From positions 1-10,892 of the forward strand of contig JAQUYZ010000020.1 in NCBI GenBank assembly GCA_028691625.1: a stretch of 10,892 nt of DNA, read 5' to 3'. Numbering within the stretch: the first letter of the stretch is position 1; each line of letters begins with the position of its first letter. The DNA comes from Eubacteriales bacterium (GTDB lineage: Bacteria; Bacillota; Clostridia; Peptostreptococcales; Anaerovoracaceae). The translations under genes and the position numbers were made by a program. The notes under the pieces are model-generated. The model was not told where the DNA came from, did no database searches, and saw nothing but the letters and a program-made list of their open reading frames with translations. Below are positions 1-5,814 of the stretch, piece by piece.

Positions 1-1
1 G

Positions 2-778
2 CACAAAACGGTACCAAAAGCGATTCATTATACGATCTTCATTCTGGTATTTTTCTATATAATATCAATCGCAGTTATGCTTCCTCTGATACCAACAGCT
101 GATCTTAGTGAAGAAAACAGCCCTTATGTGGCCGCGCTGCAAAGATGGGGGATCGGTTGGGCCGGTTTTGGGATCAACATCGTACTAATCACAGCGATCC
201 TCTCAACGATGCTTGCTTCTATGTTCGGCCTGGGTCGTATGATCCGGTCTCTTGCCGCTGAAAAGCAGGCACCGTCATGGCTCAATGATAAAAAGGATGT
301 TCCTTACCGTGGAATTATTTTTTCCGGTATGGCAATGCTCTCAGGACTTGCAGTTGGACTCCTGATTCCCAGAGTTTATCTCTTTTTGATCAGCTCCGGA
401 GGATTTGCGCTTCTGTTTACCTATGCAATGATTATGGCAACACATATCCGGTTTCGGAAAGCCTGTGGCTGTCCGCCAAAAGGAAATTGTCAGATCCCCT
501 GGTTTCCTTATTCCACTTGGACCGTGCTGTTTTGCATCGTTTTGGTTATTCTCAGCATGCCGTTTATTACAGGCCAAACCTCTGGGTTAATTGCCGGAAT
601 TTCCATAATTGTTCTGTATTCAGGGTGCTATATGGTACAGAAGCGGTTTTTATCCGGGCGAAAAAAGCGATTCGATGTCCCGTCATCACAATTCTCTGTG
701 GAATACGGGAAGGAACTGACTAATCATTCTGTGAAGAAAAACAGCAAAGCGGATAGCCAATGCGGAAAAGACAAGTAA
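2..778 (+). CDS. APC-family amino-acid permease, C-terminal part (5' truncated by window edge)
   Basis: Inner-membrane secondary transporter that probably imports an amino acid or related amine. The reading frame is open from base 2, so about 25 further residues precede the first visible ATG at 77; the start lies outside the window. The 258 visible residues hold about six hydrophobic helices. Between two of them is the loop typical of the amino acid-polyamine-organocation family, LAAEKQAPSWLNDKKDVPYR, where a small-residue/AP segment is followed by a basic loop and VP. The last 30 or so residues are polar and lysine-rich, a normal cytoplasmic tail. Family members are about 450-480 residues, so roughly the C-terminal 55 percent is present. 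The substrate cannot be read from this part. No T-tailed terminator follows, so transcription may continue towards the gene at 877. Confidence 0.85.
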   Translation, partial: HKTVPKAIHYTIFILVFFYIISIAVMLPLIPTADLSEENSPYVAALQRWGIGWAGFGINIVLITAILSTMLASMFGLGRMIRSLAAEKQAPSWLNDKKDVPYRGIIFSGMAMLSGLAVGLLIPRVYLFLISSGGFALLFTYAMIMATHIRFRKACGCPPKGNCQIPWFPYSTWTVLFCIVLVILSMPFITGQTSGLIAGISIIVLYSGCYMVQKRFLSGRKKRFDVPSSQFSVEYGKELTNHSVKKNSKADSQCGKDK

Positions 779-828
779 GACTGCAAGCAATTCCAATTAT
801 TAGAGGATGCATCGTCACAGAAAAACAG

Positions 829-848
829 ATATGATAGAAGTATCATAT
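829..848. promoter_or_regulatory. Perfect 8-bp inverted repeat between permease and DUF3810 gene
   Basis: The arms ATATGATA and TATCATAT are perfect complements around the 4-base loop GAAG. There is no T-run after it, so it is not a standard intrinsic terminator. It contains TATGAT (830-835), which could be a -10 box for the gene starting at 877, although no convincing -35 lies 16-18 bases upstream. It could be an operator or a short RNA hairpin; which one is inference. Confidence 0.4.
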
Positions 849-876
849 TGCAGGTGTAAAGTGTGAGGGATTGTTC

Positions 877-2001
877 TTGCTTAAAATACTTTCTACAATT
901 TCATCCTATAAAAAACCGTTCGGTTTTTCTGCTGTTTGTTTCGTGCTTTCGTTCACTTTGATCACGCTATCCAGAACGACCGAAGGGTTTGCCCAGTGGT
1001 ATGCCGTCAATGTGTATCCGTTTTTTTCGATTACCATCGGAAAGGCTTTTTCCGCTTTGGATTTTTCTTTTTTTGAAATAAGCAGTCTGATCCTTGTGCC
1101 TCTGATCGGGGTGTTTGCCTTAGCAGGAATATCAATGATTCTCAGGCAAAAGCCTTTCGGGAGAATCCGGTACGGGACATGGTTTCGACTATTTAGCGGC
1201 TATATAGCCTTCATGGTGCTGGCTTATACGATGACCTGTGCAATAAACTATTCCAGAGACAGCATTGGCACAGTATTGAATTTACCTGATCAGGAAGCCT
1301 CAGAAGAGAATCTAATCAAGCTGAGTTTGATTCTGGCCGAAGAGCTTACCAGTTTAACACAAAAGCCTGAATGGGATTACAGCATTTTAACGGCGGAAAG
1401 CGCTGCATACATAGAAACAAAAGCAGTTAACGCAATGAAGATGATTGGAAAGCGCGAGTCCTCTTTAGCAGGTTACTACCCGGAACCGAAACCTGTTTAT
1501 TTTTCCAAATTTCTGTCCAATCTTGGAATAGAAGGAATTTTTTCTCCCTTTACGATGGAAGCGAATTATAATAACGATATGACGGCTTTTTTGATTCCCT
1601 ATACCATCTGTCATGAGCTGGCGCATTTTAAAGGATATATGAAAGAGGAGGATGCCGGATTTATTGCCTACCTGGCTTGCAGAAACTCACCGTCATTGGT
1701 TTTTCAATACAGCGGGCTGTTTCATGGCTTGACTTATACTCTTAATACACTGAGATCTCAAGCGCCTTCTGTTGAATACAATGAAATCTATCAAGCGCTG
1801 CCCGAACCGATCAGAGTACAGTTGCAATACGTGAAAGAACAAAATCTGAAACGTACTTCTCTGTTCACATCCGCATCAAAGACAGTCAATAATCTATATT
1901 TAAAAGCAAACGCGCAGGCCGGAACGAAAAGCTACGGCCGTGTCGTAGATCTCTTGATTTCGGATTATGCAGATCGAATCAATGAAGAAGGCTTGTTGTA
2001 A
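877..2001 (+). CDS. DUF3810-type membrane protein with HExxH metalloprotease-like motif
   Basis: Predicted membrane protein of 374 residues with a zinc-peptidase-like C-terminal half; substrate unknown. The N-terminal 125 residues hold three hydrophobic segments (about 17-33, 67-88 and 104-124). The C-terminal part has HELAH at about 246-250, followed by EEDAGFIAYLAC, the arrangement in which a downstream acidic residue could be the third zinc ligand. This HELAH...E.GF.AYL pattern is what I recognise of the DUF3810 family. I chose the TTG at 877 because GTGAGGGA ends at 870, leaving 6 bases of spacing. The TTG at 871 would abut the ribosome-binding site and adds only two residues (M-F). It lies 92 bases after the permease and 80 before the CooS-like gene, in the same direction, so co-transcription is possible. 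Peptidase activity has not, to my knowledge, been shown for the family. Confidence 0.75.
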   Translation: MLKILSTISSYKKPFGFSAVCFVLSFTLITLSRTTEGFAQWYAVNVYPFFSITIGKAFSALDFSFFEISSLILVPLIGVFALAGISMILRQKPFGRIRYGTWFRLFSGYIAFMVLAYTMTCAINYSRDSIGTVLNLPDQEASEENLIKLSLILAEELTSLTQKPEWDYSILTAESAAYIETKAVNAMKMIGKRESSLAGYYPEPKPVYFSKFLSNLGIEGIFSPFTMEANYNNDMTAFLIPYTICHELAHFKGYMKEEDAGFIAYLACRNSPSLVFQYSGLFHGLTYTLNTLRSQAPSVEYNEIYQALPEPIRVQLQYVKEQNLKRTSLFTSASKTVNNLYLKANAQAGTKSYGRVVDLLISDYADRINEEGLL

Positions 2002-2051
2002 CTGTAAGAAACACATCATATCTGATAGAACATATAAAAATGAACATACTA

Positions 2052-2076
2052 CTAGAATAAATAAATTTCTAGGAGG
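2052..2076 (+). promoter_or_regulatory. Ribosome-binding site of cooS-like gene with overlapping inverted repeat
   Basis: AGGAGG at 2071-2076 sits 5 bases before the ATG at 2082, a strong ribosome-binding site. CTAGAA (2052-2057) is the perfect complement of TTCTAG (2067-2072), with a 9-base A/T loop. The right arm ends inside the ribosome-binding site (its AG). The element could be a weak hairpin affecting translation or a DNA operator. A six-pair stem in AT-rich DNA may also be chance. Confidence 0.4.
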
Positions 2077-2081
2077 ATGTT

Positions 2082-3998
2082 ATGACGGAAAAGATATCAC
2101 AAAAGATGGGAGAAAGGGTAAGCTTCCATGACTCGGTGGAAGAAATGCTTATCAGAATTAGGGATGACGGTCTTTCCAGCGTATTTTCAAGATGGGACCC
2201 TCAGGAAAAGATGCGGTGCAATTTCTGTCTTTCAGGTCTGAGCTGCTGGCTCTGTACCAACGGTCCCTGCAGGATTAACGAGAAAACAGGAGCGGATAAA
2301 GGGATCTGCGGCATCGGACCGGATGCAATGGCTATGAGAAATATGCTGATTCGGAATATCATGGGAGCGGCTACGTATGGCCATCATGCATATGAAGCCT
2401 TTCGGACACTGAAAGCAACAGGAGAAGGAACTACGCCATATCAGATCACGGATCAGGAAAAATTGAAACAGCTCTGCGCCGCTGTCGGGATCGAAAGCAA
2501 TCAGGAAATCAATCAGCTGGCAATTCAACTGGCAGATTTTTTTAATCACGAATTGAAAGTTACTCCGGATGAAAGCAGCAAAATGGTGGAGATCTTTGCA
2601 CCGGTGAAACGAAAGCCGATATGGAAAGAGCTGAATATTTATCCGGCCGGAGTACAGCATGAGGTTGAGAATTCCATTGCTAGCTGTCTGACCAATGTGG
2701 ACGGTGATTATGTATCTCTTGCCAAAAAAGCCCTTCGTCTTGGCCTTTCAACGATTTACACAGCGCAAATCGGATTGGAAATGACACAGGATATCCTGTT
2801 CGGCACTCCAACACCTCATGAAGTAGAGGTGGATCTGGGCATAATGGATCCCAATTATGTTAATATTGCTTTTAACGGGCACCAGCCCTGGATCGGGGTC
2901 GCAACACTTCAAAAAGCAAAAAAACCCGAATATCAGGAACTGGCGAAACAAGCCGGTGCCAAGGGACTTCGGATCGTCGGTTCGATTGAAACCGGCCAAG
3001 AGCTGCTGCAACGATTTGAAGTGGATGATGTTTTTGTAGGATTGATGGGTAACTGGCTTGCAATTGAGCCGTTTTTGGCAACAGGAACAGTGGATGCTTT
3101 TGTTATGGAAGAAAACTGTTCTCCTCCTGCAATCGATCAATATGCCGAGAAATATCAGGTGACATTGATCAGCGTCAGCACAATCATAGGAGTGCCGGGC
3201 ACAGAGATTGAAATGCCATACTACCCGCAAAAGGCAGATGAAATGGCCGAAAAATGCATTCAAGCTGCGATAGAGAACTTCAAGAAGCGTCATGGGAAGG
3301 TCAAACCGCTGGTGCCGCAGCATAAAATGAAGGCAATCGCCGGATATTCAACGGAAGCGGTTTTAAATGCAATCGGAAACAATTTGGACAACCTTGTGGA
3401 TGTTATCGCAAAAGGTCAGATCAAAGGCGTGGTAGCACTGGCAAACTGCTCCACCTTGCGGAACGGACCCCAGGACTGGAATACGGTCAACATCACGAAG
3501 GAATTGATTAAAGGAGATATCCTGGTGGTAGCCGGAGGCTGCGGTAATCATGCCCTGGAAGTCGCAGGCCTGTGTAATTTGGATGCGATTGAGCTGGCCG
3601 GAGAGGGATTGCAGGGTGTCTGCAGGGCGCTTAAGATACCGCCGGTTCTGAGCTTCGGAACCTGCACCGATACAGGCAGGATCTCCATGCTGGTTACTGC
3701 GTTAGCTGATCATATGAATCTTGATATATCAGATCTTCCGATTGCAGTGACCGCACCGGAATGGATGGAGCAAAAAGCGACCATCGACGCACTCTTTGCG
3801 GTTGCATACGGTGCCTATACCCATCTTTCCCCGACTCCGTTTATCACGGGGGCACCGAAACTGGTCAAGCTCCTGACAGAGGATGTGGAAGCGCTTACAG
3901 GGGGAAAGGTTGCTTTGGGAGACGATCCGGTAGAGGCCGCGAAGGATATCAAGGCTCACATTTTGAAGAAAAGAAAGCAGATGGGGCTAAAAGAGTAG
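2082..3998 (+). CDS. CooS-family protein, deviant 'CODH' with Cys-to-Glu change in the active-site cluster
   Basis: Cytoplasmic iron-sulfur protein of 638 residues, the usual CooS length. The B-cluster motif is intact: C55, C58, C63, C76. The active-site (C-cluster) ligands compared with C. hydrogenoformans CODH-II (H261, C295, C333, C446, C476, C526) are H267 in NGHQP, E303 in VGSIETGQE where CODHs have GxCCTGNE, C346, C456, C487 and C528. The catalytic lysine is kept (K565 in EWMEQK). The cysteine equivalent to C295 is thus glutamate. The order His-Glu-Cys4 matches hybrid-cluster proteins, and a missing C-cluster cysteine defines CooS-V of C. hydrogenoformans, reported to carry an Fe/S/O cluster, to lack CO/CO2 activity and to react slowly with hydroxylamine. 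The usual second D-cluster cysteine is Ser54; C49 forms CxxC with C46. No cooC, cooF, cooJ or ACS gene is nearby. I infer it is not a true CO dehydrogenase; its physiological substrate is unknown. Confidence 0.9.
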   Translation: MTEKISQKMGERVSFHDSVEEMLIRIRDDGLSSVFSRWDPQEKMRCNFCLSGLSCWLCTNGPCRINEKTGADKGICGIGPDAMAMRNMLIRNIMGAATYGHHAYEAFRTLKATGEGTTPYQITDQEKLKQLCAAVGIESNQEINQLAIQLADFFNHELKVTPDESSKMVEIFAPVKRKPIWKELNIYPAGVQHEVENSIASCLTNVDGDYVSLAKKALRLGLSTIYTAQIGLEMTQDILFGTPTPHEVEVDLGIMDPNYVNIAFNGHQPWIGVATLQKAKKPEYQELAKQAGAKGLRIVGSIETGQELLQRFEVDDVFVGLMGNWLAIEPFLATGTVDAFVMEENCSPPAIDQYAEKYQVTLISVSTIIGVPGTEIEMPYYPQKADEMAEKCIQAAIENFKKRHGKVKPLVPQHKMKAIAGYSTEAVLNAIGNNLDNLVDVIAKGQIKGVVALANCSTLRNGPQDWNTVNITKELIKGDILVVAGGCGNHALEVAGLCNLDAIELAGEGLQGVCRALKIPPVLSFGTCTDTGRISMLVTALADHMNLDISDLPIAVTAPEWMEQKATIDALFAVAYGAYTHLSPTPFITGAPKLVKLLTEDVEALTGGKVALGDDPVEAAKDIKAHILKKRKQMGLKE

Positions 3999-4054
3999 CA
4001 TCGGTCATTCAATCTGTAGTACGATGTGTTAGATTTAAATTCTTTTTTATTATG

Positions 4055-4097
4055 ACCAATTCAAAATTTATTTTGAATTGGTTTATTTTTACTTTTC
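4055..4097 (+). terminator. Intrinsic terminator after cooS-like gene
   Basis: ACCAATTCAAAA (4055-4066) pairs perfectly with TTTTGAATTGGT (4071-4082). The centre TTTA allows one more T-A pair. A T-rich tail runs to 4097. It lies 57 bases after the stop of the CooS-like gene and isolates it from the LysM gene. Confidence 0.85.
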
Positions 4098-4153
4098 AGT
4101 AGAGAAATTTCTTACAAAAGCAAAATAATATGAATTGCTTGGCAAACTAATTC

Positions 4154-4181
4154 TTGTATTTTGCTCCAGTTTCGATAGAAT
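4154..4181 (+). promoter_or_regulatory. Putative promoter of the LysM/C39 gene
   Basis: TTGTAT (4154-4159) and TAGAAT (4176-4181) are separated by 16 bases in AT-rich DNA, about 65 bases before the ATG. The -10 fits well and the -35 is weak. The gene follows a terminator, so a promoter is needed here. Confidence 0.4.
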
Positions 4182-4215
4182 GGATTCAATGATTCACAAT
4201 TTTTAGACAATTCAG

Positions 4216-4240
4216 GGTACTTTGTACCGGAGTTAGGAGG
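4216..4240 (+). promoter_or_regulatory. Small inverted repeat plus strong ribosome-binding site of LysM/C39 gene
   Basis: GGTAC (4216-4220) and GTACC (4224-4228) form a 5-bp inverted repeat around TTT. AGGAGG follows at 4235-4240, 5 bases before the ATG at 4246. The ribosome-binding site is clear and fixes the start. The inverted repeat is short, and a role for it is speculative. Confidence 0.4.
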
Positions 4241-4245
4241 GAAAC

Positions 4246-5367
4246 ATGAAAAAATATCTCGTTATTTTATTGACACTCGTAATGCTACTGACTTGTTCCA
4301 TAGGAAATGTTTTTGCCGGTGATTATACCGTAAAATCCGGTGACACCCTGTGGGAAATCGCCAGAGATCTCAATGTTTCAATGGATACACTGATCGAAAT
4401 CAATAAGCTGACAAATCCCGATTTCATTTACACGGGACAGATTCTGAAAACTTCAGGCAGTGGCGGTACAGCGGCTGTTGTGAACGACGACGGAACAAAG
4501 GCTGCAAAAGCAAAGCCCCAGATGATCGAACCGAAATCAGATATCGATGAAGCGGGAGGGGCCGATGCTTACGGCAACAGCGGGGATCACCCGGATTCCA
4601 AATACTATGTGAATCCTGACTTCTACAACATGAAGTCCGATGATGAACTGACAGTCATCAGCGGCTTCAAAACCTTCCAGCAGACCTCGGAATGGTCCTG
4701 CGGAAATGCAACCGCCCTCATGGTGCTCGAGCATTTCGGCGTGGATGATTACAGTGAATGGGATATCGCAGTAAAATCTAATGCAGGCGTCGACCTGGAT
4801 GTTCCGGGCTCGGAGCCGGGTTCCGCAAACAACTTTCCTGAATACGGGACCTCTGTGGATGATATGATTCGATTCTTTGATGCAGTAAAAGGGTTCAAGG
4901 TAGTTGAAACAAGCTACAAGGCGGATTATGCAGCCAGTGATCTGATTCAGGAAGGCGATACCAGCGTACCGTCGGCTGAATGGGGAAATCTCCCCGGGAA
5001 ATTTAACTCTGTCTCCTTGTATGCATCGGAGAATGATGCAAGCACTGAGAAATGGGTAGACGATGCCAAGGATTCCTATTTTGTGAAATGGATCACCGGC
5101 CACCTGAAGGCCAACAGACCGATCATGGTGGAATGGTGCGATTGGGACGGTCACTGGCAGTCAATCATCGGATATGATACCCAGGGGACAGCCGGAATCG
5201 GCGATGATGTGATTATATTCGCAGACCCATATGATACCTCGGACAGCTGGCAGGACGGCTATTACTACTATCCTGCCGAAAGATGGTTCTACATGTGGTC
5301 TGACAGAGCCGTTGCGCCAAAGCCATATCAGCTGCAGCCATACCTGGTCGTGGAGCCCGTGAAGTAG
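4246..5367 (+). CDS. Exported LysM-domain, papain-like (C39-type) cysteine peptidase-like protein
   Basis: Predicted exported cell-wall protein of 373 residues. Residues 1-24 are a signal peptide (MKKYL, hydrophobic core, cut after VFA). A LysM domain at about 26-69 (YTVKSGDTLWEIA ... PDFIYTGQIL) should bind peptidoglycan. A charged linker follows to about 130, then a papain-like domain: Q146 with C152 in SEWSCGNAT, six residues apart as in the oxyanion Gln and nucleophile of papain; H303 in DGHWQSIIGYD; and D327 in FADPYD as the third catalytic residue. The arrangement matches the C39-like peptidases of Gram-positive bacteria. Unlike bacteriocin-exporter C39 domains it has no ABC transporter, and no GG-leader peptide or exporter gene is nearby, so a wall-associated peptidase or amidase is more likely. 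It is flanked by a promoter and terminator and is probably monocistronic. The target is unknown. Confidence 0.85.
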   Translation: MKKYLVILLTLVMLLTCSIGNVFAGDYTVKSGDTLWEIARDLNVSMDTLIEINKLTNPDFIYTGQILKTSGSGGTAAVVNDDGTKAAKAKPQMIEPKSDIDEAGGADAYGNSGDHPDSKYYVNPDFYNMKSDDELTVISGFKTFQQTSEWSCGNATALMVLEHFGVDDYSEWDIAVKSNAGVDLDVPGSEPGSANNFPEYGTSVDDMIRFFDAVKGFKVVETSYKADYAASDLIQEGDTSVPSAEWGNLPGKFNSVSLYASENDASTEKWVDDAKDSYFVKWITGHLKANRPIMVEWCDWDGHWQSIIGYDTQGTAGIGDDVIIFADPYDTSDSWQDGYYYYPAERWFYMWSDRAVAPKPYQLQPYLVVEPVK

Positions 5368-5450
5368 TCTGCTGCAGGAACAGGATATCAAATGTAATCG
5401 CCGGAAACGGCAATTTATTACGGTAATTTAACCATAAAAAATTTATTTTT

Positions 5451-5483
5451 AAAAAAACACTCAGATTCTGGGTGTTTTTTTTC
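5451..5483 (+). terminator. Intrinsic terminator after LysM/C39 gene
   Basis: AAAAACAC, T and CAG pair with CTG, G and GTGTTTTT (one T-G wobble) around the loop ATT, followed by a run of T. It lies about 85 bases after the stop codon at 5367. Confidence 0.85.
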
Positions 5484-5581
5484 TTTCCTGCGGGAAAAGC
5501 TGCTCAGCATTTATGTTATTGGGGGTAAACTTGTCAAAAATGGCTGTATTTCAAGTATTCAGCAAGGAAAATGTAACATTA

Positions 5582-5616
5582 ATTGATTTGAAATCAATAG
5601 TCGAATTGATTAATAA
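5582..5616 (+). promoter_or_regulatory. Putative promoter with overlapping palindrome, upstream of minigene and adhesin
   Basis: TTGAAA (5588-5593) and TAATAA (5611-5616) are 17 bases apart, a good vegetative promoter shape. The -35 lies inside a perfect 8-1-8 inverted repeat (ATTGATTT, G, AAATCAAT; 5582-5598), as expected of an operator. The predicted transcript would start near 5623, just before the ribosome-binding site of a 9-codon ORF, and give the adhesin gene a leader of about 190 bases. The region 5484-5793 holds no other gene that I can support. Confidence 0.45.
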
Positions 5617-5640
5617 TATTGTCAAAGAGGGGAGGGACTA

Positions 5641-5670
5641 ATGAAGATTAAGAAGAGATTAATGAGATAA
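5641..5670 (+). CDS. Nine-codon minigene / possible leader peptide
   Basis: ATG to TAA encodes MKIKKRLMR. It is preceded by the purine-rich ribosome-binding site GAGGGGAGGG at 5627-5636, 4 bases before the ATG, and by the promoter at 5588-5616. The basic peptide resembles the n-region of a signal peptide with no hydrophobic core. It could be a leader ORF for the adhesin 145 bases downstream, the stub of a decayed exported protein, or chance. Confidence 0.25.
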   Translation: MKIKKRLMR

Positions 5671-5814
5671 CAGGGGATTTTTGACAACCGAATAGAATCA
5701 TGAATGGGGTTAAACTCCTTGTATCTTTTCGTCTCTTTTGATGAAGCAATTGGTCTGGCAATTTATATGTTTTGGCGAACTAAATGAATCGAGATGAATG
5801 AAAAGGAGGATAAA

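Noticed and set aside
2082..3998. Plain annotation as Ni-Fe carbon monoxide dehydrogenase taking part in CO metabolism
   Set aside because: A C-cluster cysteine is replaced by glutamate, proton-relay histidines are partly missing and no nickel-insertion or electron-transfer partner gene is present.
3761..4102. Overlapping plus-strand ORF at the end of the CooS-like gene
   Set aside because: Out-of-frame shadow of the CooS-like coding sequence, arginine/glycine-rich translation, no ribosome-binding site, and it runs through the terminator.
4537..5154. Long minus-strand ORF opposite the LysM/C39 gene
   Set aside because: Antisense shadow of a convincing exported protein, with no recognisable domain of its own.
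5484..5793. c-di-GMP riboswitch controlling the adhesin/sortase operon, as in some clostridial adhesins
   Set aside because: I looked for the GCACAGGGCAAACC-type core and found no match; no other known riboswitch core is evident.
5794..5814. In-frame ATG at 5794 as start of the adhesin
   Set aside because: The strong AGGAGG lies at 5804-5809, downstream of this ATG and 5 bases before ATG 5815; starting at 5815 also gives a normal signal peptide.
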